From positions 2,480,001 to 2,544,000 of the forward strand of contig LR134135.1 of assembly GCA_900635465.1 (NCBI GenBank): a stretch of DNA of 64,000 bases, read 5' to 3'. The stretch comes from Lelliottia amnigena (GTDB lineage Bacteria > Pseudomonadota > Gammaproteobacteria > Enterobacterales > Enterobacteriaceae). The notes under the pieces were generated by a model that worked only from the letters and a program-made list of their open reading frames with translations, had not been told where the DNA came from and did not search any database. Shown piece after piece: positions 39,873 to 48,771 of this stretch (position 1 is the stretch's first letter; each line of letters begins with the position of its first letter). A program made the position numbers and the translations under genes.

Positions 39873-40835
39873 GTGACCATTGCTATTGTGATAGGCACAC
39901 ATGGTTGGGCTGCAGAGCAGTTACTCAAAACGGCAGAAATGCTGTTGGGTGAGCAGGAAAACGTGGGCTGGATCGATTTCGTTCCAGGTGAAAACGCGGA
40001 AACGCTAATCGAGAAATATACGGCTCAACTGGAGAAGCTTGATACGCGCTCAGGCGTGCTGTTTCTCGTCGATACATGGGGCGGCAGCCCGTTCAATGCC
40101 GCCAGCCGCATTGTCGTCGATAAAGAGCATCATGAGGTCGTCGCCGGCGTCAACATTCCTATGCTCGTGGAAACGTTGATGGCCCGTGATGACAATCCGA
40201 GCTTTGACGAACTGGTCGCTCTGGCTGTCGAAACAGGCCGTGAAGGCGTGAAAGCCCTCAAAGCACAACCGGTAGAGAAACCCGCGCCGGTCGCCGCCGC
40301 GGTCAAAGCTGCCACCCCTGCCAAACCGATGGGACCGAACGATTACATGATTATCGGGCTTGCCCGTATCGATGACCGTTTGATCCACGGCCAGGTCGCA
40401 ACGCGTTGGACGAAAGAAACCAACGTGAAACGCATCATTGTTGTCAGTGATGAAGTCGCCGCCGATACCGTGCGCAAAACGCTTCTTACCCAGGTTGCTC
40501 CTCCGGGCGTTACCGCCCACGTCGTAGATGTCGCCAAAATGATCCGCGTTTATAACAACCCGAAATATGCGGGCGAGCGCGTGATGCTGCTGTTTACCAA
40601 CCCGACCGATGTTGAACGCGTGGTTGAAGGCGGCGTGAACATCACCTCGGTGAACATTGGCGGTATCGCCTTCCGCCAGGGGAAAACTCAGGTCAACAAT
40701 GCGATTTCAGTCGATGAAAAAGATATCGAAGCATTCAAAAAATTGAATGCACGCGGTATTGAGCTGGAGGCCCGTAAGGTTTCCACCGATCAGAAACTGA
40801 AAATGATGGATTTGATCGGCAAAGTTGGGAAATAA
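39873..40835 (+). CDS. manX: mannose PTS EIIAB component ManX
   Basis: ManX carries phosphate from HPr to mannose or glucose through two phospho-histidines. The IIA domain holds the first histidine in GTHGWAAEQLL at residue 10. After an Ala/Pro linker (KPAPVAAAVKAATPAKP near residue 137), the IIB domain has RIDDRLIHGQVATRW near residue 168 with the second active histidine. The start is GTG at 39873 behind AAAGGAGG. The length is 320 against 323 in E. coli; the difference lies in the linker. Confidence 0.97.
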   Translation: MTIAIVIGTHGWAAEQLLKTAEMLLGEQENVGWIDFVPGENAETLIEKYTAQLEKLDTRSGVLFLVDTWGGSPFNAASRIVVDKEHHEVVAGVNIPMLVETLMARDDNPSFDELVALAVETGREGVKALKAQPVEKPAPVAAAVKAATPAKPMGPNDYMIIGLARIDDRLIHGQVATRWTKETNVKRIIVVSDEVAADTVRKTLLTQVAPPGVTAHVVDVAKMIRVYNNPKYAGERVMLLFTNPTDVERVVEGGVNITSVNIGGIAFRQGKTQVNNAISVDEKDIEAFKKLNARGIELEARKVSTDQKLKMMDLIGKVGK

Positions 40836-40882
40836 CCCTGCGCTGATTTTTTACACAAAGCTTATGTTATAGGAGAAGTACA

Positions 40883-41684
40883 ATGGAGATTACCACTCTT
40901 CAGATTGTGCTGGTGTTCATCGTCGCGTGTATTGCGGGTATGGAATCCGTACTTGATGAATTTCAGTTCCACCGTCCTCTGGTGGCCTGTACGTTGATTG
41001 GCGCCGTTCTTGGCGATATGAAAACCGGTATTATCATCGGTGGTACGCTGGAAATGATCGCTCTGGGCTGGATGAACATCGGTGCGGCGGTTGCGCCTGA
41101 TGCTGCCCTGGCTTCCATCATCTCTACCGTTCTGGTTATTGCCGGACACCCAAAACATCGGTGCGGGTATCGCCCTGGCAATTCCACTGGCCGCAGCTGG
41201 CCAGGTTCTGACCATTATCGTTCGTACCATCACCGTTGCTTTCCAGCATGCGGCAGATAAAGCGGCGGATAGCGGAAACCTGACGGCCCTCTCGTGGATC
41301 CACGTTTCATCGCTGTTCCTCCAGGCAATGCGTATTGCGATTCCTGCGGTTATCGTGGCAATTTCTGTCGGTACCAGCGAAGTTCAGGGTCTGTTGAACG
41401 CCATTCCTGAAGTGGTGACCGGCGGTCTGAACATCGCGGGTGGCATGATTGTTGTGGTCGGTTACGCGATGGTCATCAATATGATGCGCGCAGGCTACCT
41501 GATGCCGTTCTTCTACCTCGGTTTTGTGACTGCGGCCTTCACCAACTTCAACCTGGTTGCTCTGGGTGTGATTGGTGCAGTAATGGCGATTCTGTACATC
41601 CAGTTGAGCCCGAAATATAACCGCGTCGCGGGTGCCCCAGCGCAAGCTCCGGGCAGCAACGATCTCGATAACGAACTGGACTAG
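40883..41684 (+). CDS. manY: mannose PTS EIIC component ManY, frameshifted here
   Basis: ManY is one of two membrane subunits that form the mannose channel. It begins MEITTLQIVLVFIVACIAGM, and GGTLEMIALGWMNIGAAVAP near residue 53 is the family signature. An extra C near 41150 breaks the frame after VIAGH. Removing it gives QNIGAGIALAIPLAAAGQVL and 266 residues, identical to E. coli. AGGAGAAGT precedes the ATG. It is the second gene of manXYZ. Confidence 0.95.
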
Positions 41685-41696
41685 CAGGTGAGCGAA

Positions 41697-42549
41697 ATGG
41701 TTGATATGACTAAAACTACCCCTGAGAAGAAACTGACTCCGGGTGATATTCGTGGCGTGTTCCTTCGTTCTAACCTCTTCCAGGGTTCGTGGAACTTCGA
41801 ACGTATGCAAGCGCTGGGCTTCTGTTTTCTCCATGGTACCGGCGATCAAACGCCTGTATCCGGAAAACAACGAAGCACGTCGCCAGGCGATTAAACGTCA
41901 CCTGGAATTCTTTAACACGCATCCGTACGTCGCTGCACCTGTTCTGGGCGTGACGCTGGCGATGGAAGAGCAGCGTGCAAACGGTGCTGAGATCGACGAT
42001 GGTGCTATCAACGGTATTAAAGTTGGTCTGATGGGCCCGCTGGCAGGCGTGGGTGACCCAATCTTCTGGGGCACGGTTCGTCCTGTCTTTGCGGCACTGG
42101 GTGCGGGCATCGCCATGAGCGGCAGCCTGCTGGGTCCACTTCTGTTCTTCATCCTGTTCAACGCCGTCCGACTGCTGACCCGTTATTACGGCGTCGCCTA
42201 CGGTTACAGCAAAGGCGTCGATATCGTTAAAGATATGGGCGGCGGCTTCCTGCAAAAACTGACTGAGGGGGCGTCTATCCTCGGCCTGTTTGTCATGGGG
42301 GCACTGGTGAACAAGTGGACGCATGTGAACATCCCACTGGTGGTGTCGACCATCACCGGACAGGATGGTCAGACTCGCGTAACCACGGTGCAAACTATCC
42401 TTGATCAGTTGATGCCGGGCTTAGTGCCGCTGCTGTTGACCTTCGCCTGTATGTGGCTGCTGCGTAAGAAAGTGAATGCGCTGTGGATCATCGTCGGCTT
42501 CTTCGTCATCGGTATCGTCGGCTACGCGATCGGTCTGCTGGGTCTGTAA
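41697..42549 (+). CDS. manZ: mannose PTS EIID component ManZ, frameshifted here
   Basis: ManZ is the partner membrane subunit of ManY. The start at 41697 (MVDMTKTTPEKKLTPGDIRG) has AGGTGA seven bases before it. An extra T near 41827 breaks the frame after ALGFCF. Removing it gives SMVPAIKRLYPENNEARRQA, then GLMGPLAGVGDPIFWGTVRP near residue 105, a family signature. The rebuilt length is 283 residues. The C-terminus is hydrophobic and ends IGLLGL. The complex is also the entry point for some bacteriocins and lambda DNA in E. coli. Confidence 0.95.
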
Positions 42550-42566
42550 GTTTAGGTGTTATCCAC

Positions 42567-42595
42567 CGGGGGCCATGCCCCCCGGTTTTTTTATC
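42567..42595 (+). terminator. manXYZ terminator
   Basis: ACCGGGGG, loop CCATG, CCCCCCGGT, then seven T residues, 17 bases after the manZ stop. Confidence 0.9.
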
Positions 42596-42605
42596 TGGAG
42601 GATGA

Positions 42606-43065
42606 ATGACGGTCACGGACATCGTACTGGTTTTGTTTATTGTTGCCCTTCTGGCTTACGCCTTTTATGACGAATTCATTATGCCCCCGCCGCAACGGCG
42701 AGACCCTTTTGGCCGTTCCTCTTCTGCGCCGTGGGCGTATCGATGCTTTTATCTTCGCCGGACTGTTAGCCATTCTGATTTATAACAACGTCATGAGTCA
42801 GGGGGCTTTATTAACCACATGGTTATTATGTGTGCTGGCATTAATGGCTTTTTATCTTTTTTGGATCCGAGCGCCTAAGATCATCTTCAAAAACCATGGC
42901 TTTTTCTTCGCCAACATATGGATAGAATATAACCGCATTAAAGAGATGAATTTATCTGAAGACGGGGTACTGGTTATGCAACTGGAACAACGCCGTTTAT
43001 TGGTGCGGGTGAAAAATATTGATGACCTGGAAAAAATATACAAAATAATGGTTAAAACTCAATAA
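42606..43065 (+). CDS. yobD: DUF986 inner-membrane protein YobD, frameshifted here
   Basis: YobD is an inner-membrane protein of unknown function with three predicted membrane segments. ATG 42606 ([20 protein letters not shown]) has GGAGG upstream. An extra C in the run near 42683 breaks the frame after DEFIMP. Removing it gives [20 protein letters not shown] and 152 residues, the same as E. coli. [20 protein letters not shown] near residue 117 is the cytoplasmic C-terminal part. Location after manXYZ matches E. coli. Confidence 0.92.
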
Positions 43066-43073
43066 GTTAAAAT

Positions 43074-43089
43074 TATAGCAGAGGCTATA
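43074..43089. promoter_or_regulatory. MntR box 1 upstream of mntP
   Basis: TATAGC-AGAG-GCTATA is a perfect palindrome. It matches the core of the MntR operator (CATAGC-AAAG-GCTATG) at all but the outermost bases and one central base. In E. coli MntR with manganese activates mntP, so this is the likely activator site. Confidence 0.7.
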
Positions 43090-43116
43090 TATTGTTGCCA
43101 TTTTGCGTGGACGATA

Positions 43117-43132
43117 TATAGCCATCGCTATA
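43117..43132. promoter_or_regulatory. MntR box 2 upstream of mntP
   Basis: TATAGC-CATC-GCTATA has the same palindromic arms as box 1, centred 43 bp further downstream (about four helical turns). The central four bases differ from the known MntR consensus, so it may be a second, weaker site. Confidence 0.6.
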
Positions 43133-43264
43133 TTCCCTTCTGTATTTACCTTATATTTATTAACGTTAACTTTACCAATAAATCTAAATGAAAATCGTTA
43201 TCAACAAGTTAATGGAATAATACATCCCCGTTGTTGTTTTATATTCTCAAAATATGTTAAGGTT

Positions 43265-43400
43265 GCGCCGTCGTTGGGGAGTAGCCGATTTCCTGCCTAG
43301 GGAAATGTACGTGTCAACATACTCGTTGAAAAACGTGGTGCGTACGGATTGCTTACTGCACATTCTTTGTGCGTAAAAGTCAGGCGAGACCATAGACGCA
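43265..43400 (+). ncRNA. yybP-ykoY manganese riboswitch leader of mntP
   Basis: The leader has the family landmarks in order: GTTGGGGAGTAGCCG at 43273-43287, GTACGTGTCAACATACTCG around 43307, and CAGGCGAGACCATAGACG at 43381. E. coli mntP has a known Mn2+ riboswitch of this class. A GC-rich element ACTGGGGGCAGT near 43413 precedes the coding region and could be part of the switching structure. The borders are approximate. Confidence 0.85.
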
Positions 43401-43462
43401 TCAACTGCTGTTTACTGGGGGCAGTGATGTGTCATATGGATATCCCCGGTCTGGACGCTGTT

Positions 43463-44029
43463 ATGAATATCTCCGCCACGATCCTTCTCGCTTTCGGCAT
43501 GTCCATGGATGCTTTTGCCGCCTCCATTGGTAAAGGCGCTACGCTCCACAAACCTAAATTCTCTGAAGCGCTACGTACTGGCCTTATTTTCGGCGCAATT
43601 GAAACACTCACCCCGCTTATTGGCTGGGGGCTCGGCATGCTGGCGAGCCAGTTTATTCTGGAATGGAACCACTGGATTGCGTTTACGCTGCTGGTTTTCC
43701 TGGGCGGACGAATGGTAATCGAAGGATTTCGCGCTACAGCCGATGACGATGACACGCCGCAGCACCGCCACGGCTTTTGGATACTGGTGACCACGGCGAT
43801 CGCAACCAGTCTTGATGCGATGGCGGTGGGTGTCGGTCTGGCATTCCTTCAGGTGAATATTATCGCCACGGCACTGGCAATTGGCTGCGCCACGCTAATT
43901 ATGTCAACTATCGGAATGATGGTGGGACGTTTCATCGGCCCGCTGCTGGGCAAGCGAGCCGAAATCCTGGGCGGTATTGTTTTAATCGGGATTGGTGGGC
44001 AAATTCTCTGGTCGCATTTCGCCGGTTAA
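43463..44029 (+). CDS. mntP: manganese efflux pump MntP
   Basis: MntP exports Mn2+ through the inner membrane. It has six predicted membrane segments. [20 protein letters not shown] near residue 11 and [20 protein letters not shown] near residue 115 carry the paired aspartates of the metal path. The start at 43463 ([11 protein letters not shown]) gives 188 residues, as in E. coli. Upstream in-frame ATGs at 43427 and 43436 are within the leader and are less likely starts. Its 3' end overlaps the convergent rlmA gene by 48 bases. Confidence 0.96.
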   Translation: MNISATILLAFGMSMDAFAASIGKGATLHKPKFSEALRTGLIFGAIETLTPLIGWGLGMLASQFILEWNHWIAFTLLVFLGGRMVIEGFRATADDDDTPQHRHGFWILVTTAIATSLDAMAVGVGLAFLQVNIIATALAIGCATLIMSTIGMMVGRFIGPLLGKRAEILGGIVLIGIGGQILWSHFAG

Positions 44030-44842
44030 CGCGTCGCGCTGCCAGCAGTGGAGACTGAAATCCGTCTGGCAGCGAAAATCTTTCTCATTCGCTAATGTTT
44101 CCCAAACGTCTGATTTTGCGCGCCATGCAAACGGCGTCATCTGTAACAACGCAACCGCTTCTTTTCCTGTTAGCTGCATCTCATAACCCAATGACTGTTC
44201 ATGCTTGAGCGTAAACCCGGTGAGCTGTTCTGAATGCGGCGCATGCAAACGCACTTCATCGTAAATTAGCCCTTTCATCTCCATCAGGTGCCGCGGTCCC
44301 GGCGTGACGGTCACGATCCAGCCGCCCGGTTTTACCACGCGCGCCAGCTCTTCAGCCTTGCACGGCGCGTAGATGCGAATAATGGCATCCTGGCTCTCAT
44401 CGGCAAACGGAAGACGATGGCTGGAGGCAACGCAGAATGTGACCTGCGGATAACGTTTTGCGGCAGCGCGAATGGCCGATTTCGAGACATCGAGACCCAC
44501 AGTAACGGCACCGACACGCCCCGCAACGTCGGCAAACGCCGCCGTGTAATAGCCTTCGCCACAGCCAATATCCAGAATCGAACTCGCGCTTTCGCTTAAC
44601 GTGGTGGCTAACCACTGTGCAACTGCGTCCCTGAGCGGCTGATAATGCCCGGCCTCAAGAAATGCGCGCCGCGCCTGCATCATCTCCGCGCTGTCGCCCG
44701 GATCGCGGGAGCGTTTATGTTGCACAGGCAGTAAATTCACATACCCTTCTTTCGCCTTATCAAACGTGTGCCCCTGTGGACAGGTGTAGCTATTTTCGGC
44801 CTGCATCAGTGGCGCGTGGCATAAGGGACAACTGAATGACAT
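43982..44842 (-). CDS. rlmA: 23S rRNA (guanine745-N1)-methyltransferase
   Basis: RlmA methylates G745 in helix 35 of 23S rRNA. The N-terminal zinc finger is [21 protein letters not shown], of which the four ligands are C5, C8, C21 and H25 or nearby. The methyltransferase motif I is [18 protein letters not shown] near residue 85, and [20 protein letters not shown] follows near residue 170. The start at 44842 gives [12 protein letters not shown]. It is 286 residues against 269 in E. coli, because the C-terminus runs on ([12 protein letters not shown]) into the 3' end of mntP. The extension may be natural or the result of an indel. Confidence 0.93.
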   Translation of the reverse strand: MSFSCPLCHAPLMQAENSYTCPQGHTFDKAKEGYVNLLPVQHKRSRDPGDSAEMMQARRAFLEAGHYQPLRDAVAQWLATTLSESASSILDIGCGEGYYTAAFADVAGRVGAVTVGLDVSKSAIRAAAKRYPQVTFCVASSHRLPFADESQDAIIRIYAPCKAEELARVVKPGGWIVTVTPGPRHLMEMKGLIYDEVRLHAPHSEQLTGFTLKHEQSLGYEMQLTGKEAVALLQMTPFAWRAKSDVWETLANEKDFRCQTDFSLHCWQRDALTGEMRPENLPTNPD

Positions 44843-44908
44843 GGTAACTCCCGGCAATATCAAAGGCCGAAAGTGTACCGCTATTCGACCTGGTATAAAA
44901 CGTCTGCC

Positions 44909-46627
44909 TTATCGCATCACGACAAGATGGCTGGAATCGGGCGCTAACCCATCCGGTTCAACGTTCTCAAGGCGCAATACGTCACCCATAATCTGGCTAA
45001 ATACCGGAGCTGAAACCGCCCCGCCATAATAACGACCATTCTGCGGATCGTTAATGACCACGGCCAATGCATACTGAGGATGGCTTGCAGGTGCCACACC
45101 CGCGGTATACGCCACATATTTGTCGATATATTTCCCGTCATCACCGATTTTTTTGGCCGTACCCGTTTTGACTGCCACACGATAATCGCGCACGGCGGCC
45201 TTCGTCCCGCCGCCCCCGGGTAACGCAACGCTCTCCATCATATGTTCAACCTGATGAACGATCTCTTCAGGCATGACCTGATGACCCACTACCGGCGGGT
45301 CAATGCGTGTTATCGACAAGGGGCGTTCCAGGCCGTAACTTCCGATCGTGGCGTAAACATGTGCCAGCTGGAGCGGCGTCGCCATCAGGCCGTAACCGAA
45401 CGCAAAGGTGGCGCGATCCAACTGGCTCCAGAATTTACGCTGAGGAAGAAGCCCGCTGCTCTCACCGGTTAGACCCAGGCCCGTCGTCGAACCAAATCCA
45501 AAGCCCTTATACGTATCAAGTAAGTGCTGTATCGGCATGGCCAGCGACAGACGTGACACGCCCGTATCACTCGACTTTTGCAAAATCCCGGTCAGTGATA
45601 ATTCAGGATAATATCCCACGTCGCGGATTCTGTGCCCATCAAGGGTATAAGGATGGGTGTCGAGAACGCTATCAGGTTTAACAATGCCATACTGCAGCGC
45701 CGTCATAAGAACTAACGGCTTGACGGTAGAACCCGGTTCAAAGGTGTCACTGATGGCGCGATTGCGGAAATCGTTGAGCGTTGCGCCGTCCCGATTGTTG
45801 GGATTAAAGTCCGGAAAACTGGCCATGGCGAGTATCTCGCCGGTTTGGACATTGATTAACACCGCGGCGCCAGATTCTGCCTTATTCCAGGCGACGGCAT
45901 TATCTAACGCATCTTCAGCGATCGTTTGCAGCCGCTCATCAATGCTCAGTTGAATGTTATGAGCAGGAACCGGTGAAACTTCTGTCAAATTTTCAATCAC
46001 ATGGCCGTAGCGGTCTTCTCTCACCCGCCTGACACCCGCTTGACCGGTCAATTGTGCGTTGAAACTCTTTTCAACCCCTTCAATCCCCTGCCCGTCGATA
46101 TTCGTAAATCCGAGCAGATTCGCCGCAACATGTCCCGCCGGATAAAAACGGCGTGACTCCTCCCGCAGGTTAATCCCTGGCAAGTTGAGTTTATCAATCC
46201 ATTTAGCCTGCGAAGGGTCCACCTGACGAGCAAGATAGATAAATCGCCCGTTCGGATCGTGATTAATACGAGAAGCCAACGACGCCAGCGAAATGTGCAA
46301 TGCAGTTGAAAGCGCTTGCCAGCGTTCATCAAAGCCCACGCCGCCTTTAGCCAACACGGTCTTAGGATCAGCCCACACCGCTCTGACCGGAACACTGACT
46401 GCTAAAGGTCTGCCATCACGGTCGGTAATCATCCCGCGCGGGGCATCAATCGACACTTCACGCAATGAGCGCATGTCTTCCTGTTTGACCAGGTTGTCAG
46501 GCTTAATAATTTGCAGCCATGCAACGCGCCCCAGAAGGAACGCAAGGCTCAGAAAAATGGCAAGGCATAGCAGTGCAAAACGCGCCGGGGTGAAATTACC
46601 GGCAGGGCTAGAGGGTTTCGTTTTCAC
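44909..46627 (-). CDS. PBP3-like peptidoglycan transpeptidase (PBP3SAL type)
   Basis: This 572-residue class B penicillin-binding protein is a paralogue of FtsI and corresponds in position and length to Salmonella PBP3SAL, between rlmA and cspC. One membrane anchor spans about residues 16-40. The dimerisation domain follows (DAPRGMITDRDGRPLAVS near residue 61). The transpeptidase motifs are S300-T-V-K303, then S352-S353-D354 where FtsI has SSN, and K487-T-G. In Salmonella the enzyme directs septation inside acidic host vacuoles. rlmA lies 66 bases downstream on the same strand. E. coli K-12 lacks this gene. The N-to-D change in the second motif is directly visible. Confidence 0.92.
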   Translation of the reverse strand: MKTKPSSPAGNFTPARFALLCLAIFLSLAFLLGRVAWLQIIKPDNLVKQEDMRSLREVSIDAPRGMITDRDGRPLAVSVPVRAVWADPKTVLAKGGVGFDERWQALSTALHISLASLASRINHDPNGRFIYLARQVDPSQAKWIDKLNLPGINLREESRRFYPAGHVAANLLGFTNIDGQGIEGVEKSFNAQLTGQAGVRRVREDRYGHVIENLTEVSPVPAHNIQLSIDERLQTIAEDALDNAVAWNKAESGAAVLINVQTGEILAMASFPDFNPNNRDGATLNDFRNRAISDTFEPGSTVKPLVLMTALQYGIVKPDSVLDTHPYTLDGHRIRDVGYYPELSLTGILQKSSDTGVSRLSLAMPIQHLLDTYKGFGFGSTTGLGLTGESSGLLPQRKFWSQLDRATFAFGYGLMATPLQLAHVYATIGSYGLERPLSITRIDPPVVGHQVMPEEIVHQVEHMMESVALPGGGGTKAAVRDYRVAVKTGTAKKIGDDGKYIDKYVAYTAGVAPASHPQYALAVVINDPQNGRYYGGAVSAPVFSQIMGDVLRLENVEPDGLAPDSSHLVVMR

Positions 46628-46773
46628 CCTGGCTCCAGGTTAATGAAACAACGCCCTGATTTAACGGTAAAAAGCGTATCAGCATAGCGAAAACAATGAT
46701 TCTAATCTCGCAGCTTTGCAACAAACTGCTAACCAGACAGAAAGGGGTAACATTTTGAAAAATAGTGCATAAA

Positions 46774-46800
46774 AAAGCCCCGCATAATGCGAGGCTTGAT
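46774..46800 (-). terminator. cspC terminator
   Basis: On the minus strand AGCCTCGCA, loop TTA, TGCGGGGCT and then a T-run of six. The stem has one G-T type mismatch. It lies about 50 bases after the cspC stop. Confidence 0.8.
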
Positions 46801-46847
46801 GTCTGAAAATGAGGCGCTGTAGCGCTTCTGAATCAGCAGTGATTCGA

Positions 46848-47057
46848 TCAGATAGCGGTTACGTTAACAGCAGCCGGACCTTTCTGGCCGTCCTGAATTT
46901 CGAACTCAACGTTCTGGCCTTCAGCCAGAGTTTTGAAGCCGTTACCCTGGATTGCAGAGAAGTGTACGAACACATCTTTGCTGCCATCAGCAGGAGTAAT
47001 GAAACCAAAACCTTTAGACTCGTTGAACCACTTAACTTGACCTTTAATCTTTGCCAT
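46848..47057 (-). CDS. cspC: cold-shock-like protein CspC
   Basis: CspC is a constitutive cold-shock-fold RNA-binding protein that affects mRNA stability, including stress-response transcripts. RNP1 is KGFGFITP at residues 15-22 and RNP2 is VFVHFSAIQ near residue 29. The start at 47057 gives [13 protein letters not shown] and 69 residues, the E. coli length, with AAGGA upstream. It lies 25 bases after yobF in the same direction, the yobF-cspC operon. Confidence 0.98.
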
Positions 47058-47082
47058 TTGCAAAATTCCTTAGATTGTTTTC

Positions 47083-47214
47083 TTAGCCCGCAGGCATTGA
47101 CCTAGATAAAACAGAGACATTACTGCTTGAGGCACTAATATAAGGTTCGGCAGAGAAGCGGTATTCAACGACAACGTGTTTACTCAGAACTTCTTTACTG
47201 AAAATGCCACACAT
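47083..47214 (-). CDS. yobF: small protein YobF (DUF2527)
   Basis: This 43-residue protein begins [20 protein letters not shown] and continues [17 protein letters not shown]. It corresponds to E. coli YobF (47 residues), a small stress-responsive protein of unknown function encoded just upstream of cspC. The last residues differ from E. coli (RSMPAG), giving a slightly earlier stop. Confidence 0.9.
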   Translation of the reverse strand: MCGIFSKEVLSKHVVVEYRFSAEPYISASSSNVSVLSRSMPAG

Positions 47215-48104
47215 AAACAGAACTGTACCTCGTTTGACCCAAACCGTGTTATCACATACAACGTTAATCATGGCAAGCCATTTTTAGACATGACAAGATC
47301 CGCCGCACAAACTCTGATGCCGCCTTGCTAAGTTTTGAGCAACTCGACGTTATCATTATATCACCCTGAATAAGACACCCAGCATCACCTTCTAATTCAT
47401 ACCCACTGTAATGTAAGGATTTTTTGTTGCTTCCCCAATACTGACGTTGTGATGATAAGCAGGTGATGTTTATAAGATGCAATACCTTAGTTAGAACAAT
47501 TTGTGAAAAGTTATGCTCAAATCAACGCAGCGAAAAAATGTTTACATCGGAATAACAATGCTTATTCACGCCCCTGCTTTCGGATTAGGAATACGCGTGG
47601 CAAAAGGTCGCTTTGCACCAAAATAATGAATTTTTTATGACTTTGCTTCATCACAAGGCAAGCAAAACGTTTCGATAAAAATAAAACAATGGGAGTTCGC
47701 GAAAATACAGAATATATAGTTACGGAGTGGGACGATGTCATGAGGGCAAATAATAACCAATTTTTATATTCTAAAATGATTATTCATTGTTACTACACTC
47801 AGGTGCATGACTTGAAACCTGCTGGATGGCTTATTGCGCGACTCTTCACTTACTGTCGCACAAACAGTATCGATGAAAACACGTTTCCATGCTGCTTACG
47901 TGGCGCAGCTGAAAGCATATCCAACAGATTTGTACCATTGTGGTGCAGGAGTGGCGGAGCGTTAGGTAAAACGTACATGAGGTGAACTACAGGAATATTT
48001 TAAGTGAAATCTGTGATCCTCATGGCGAGATACGGGATGATCATTAAGGGAGGGGTCATAACGGGAATTTATCCAGACCACAGCCACCTCCCAACTTTTA
48101 CAGA
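47215..48104. other. AT-rich intergenic region between yobF and yebO
   Basis: This 890-bp stretch is the longest in the window without a recognised gene. It is visibly more AT-rich than its surroundings. It contains the yobF-cspC promoter on the left and one open frame at 47689-47985 that I do not recognise. I see no tRNA, transposase or sRNA signature. Confidence 0.5.
47689..47985 (+). CDS. unrecognised ORF in AT-rich spacer
   Basis: This is a 98-codon open frame with no homologue that I recognise. An internal ATG at 47740 gives an 81-residue version starting MRANNNQFLYSKMIIHCYY. It is rich in cysteine (YCRT, PCCLR, LWCRSG) and uses codons such as AGG and ATA that are rare in the neighbouring genes. 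No clear ribosome site precedes either start. It is either a foreign small gene or a chance frame. Confidence 0.25.
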   Translation: MGVRENTEYIVTEWDDVMRANNNQFLYSKMIIHCYYTQVHDLKPAGWLIARLFTYCRTNSIDENTFPCCLRGAAESISNRFVPLWCRSGGALGKTYMR

Positions 48105-48395
48105 TTAACGCTCAGCGACCAGACGGATAAAATCATCTTCGTCTTCTGGGGCTACTGCTTCAGGGGCTTTTGCCATCGGCTTTTCTTCAGGCTCGTTGGC
48201 TTCACACAGACGGCGAAGCAACGCATTTTGGCGTTTCTGCTGATCAAGCAACGCTTCCAGAAGCTCAATTTGCTCATTTGTACGTGAGCTGGCGCGATTC
48301 ATAAAGAACCACAATACCAGTCCAATGACCATAATGATTGCAAACATCGCCAATGAGGCTACGTTCAGTAGCCCCGAATTTTGTAACTCACCCAT
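48105..48395 (-). CDS. yebO: YebO-family small membrane protein
   Basis: This 96-residue protein has one membrane segment near residues 12-32 (ASLAMFAIIMVIGLVLWFFM) and then a conserved cytoplasmic helix (SSRTNEQIELLEALLDQQKR), with RQNALLRRLCEANEPEEKP after it. The acidic C-terminus ends DDFIRLVAER, matching E. coli YebO. Its function is unknown. The gene lies next to mgrB in the same direction. Confidence 0.93.
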   Translation of the reverse strand: MGELQNSGLLNVASLAMFAIIMVIGLVLWFFMNRASSRTNEQIELLEALLDQQKRQNALLRRLCEANEPEEKPMAKAPEAVAPEDEDDFIRLVAER

Positions 48396-48467
48396 TTTAC
48401 CACCTCAATGAAAACACCTATTTTACCACTGACGCAGGGGAAGGTAACGATCTATAGAAAAAGTGTC

Positions 48468-48611
48468 CTACCAGGGGATGAATTGATTGATCGCGCAAAT
48501 GCCACTAAAGAACTGTACATCCTGATCGCACATCACGTTGATTGTCTGCGTCCATAGAAAGGCACATGCAATCAACACTATAATCAGAATTACCCAGCGT
48601 ATTTTTTTCAC
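48468..48611 (-). CDS. mgrB: PhoQ feedback inhibitor MgrB
   Basis: MgrB is a 47-residue inner-membrane peptide that binds PhoQ and damps PhoPQ signalling. GTG at 48611 starts [20 protein letters not shown], then come [20 protein letters not shown] and INQFIPW. The periplasmic cysteines at residues 28 and 39, needed for activity, are both present, with a third at residue 16 in the membrane segment. The length equals E. coli. The frame is intact, so loss of MgrB (a known route to polymyxin resistance) is not seen here. A PhoP-type box lies upstream. Confidence 0.95.
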   Translation of the reverse strand: MKKIRWVILIIVLIACAFLWTQTINVMCDQDVQFFSGICAINQFIPW

Positions 48612-48660
48612 TCCACACTCCGTCTCTTGACCTGATGTGTCCAGGTTATCACGGTTATCT

Positions 48661-48677
48661 TAAACAAGGACTAACTC
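48661..48677 (-). promoter_or_regulatory. candidate PhoP box of mgrB
   Basis: On the minus strand GAGTTA-GTCCT-TGTTTA fits the direct repeat (T/G)GTTTA-N5-(T/G)GTTTA with one perfect and one 4-of-6 half. It is followed by 12 bases and a TAACCT -10-like hexamer, the usual spacing for PhoP-activated promoters. Confidence 0.6.
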
Positions 48678-48771
48678 TATGTTCATCAAAATATTTTCAG
48701 AATTATGCACTTGTTTAATATAGCGAAACTATTACGCTGAATAGCATTATTAGTTAAAAAAAGAGGCAGCG

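Larger units (their letters stand above)
43066..43462 (+). other. mntP control region
   Basis: This 397-bp stretch between yobD and mntP holds no gene. It holds two MntR-like palindromes at 43074 and 43117 and an AT-rich promoter segment at 43135-43230. A Mn2+-sensing riboswitch leader follows at about 43265-43400. It is a compact example of two-layer manganese control. Confidence 0.7.
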
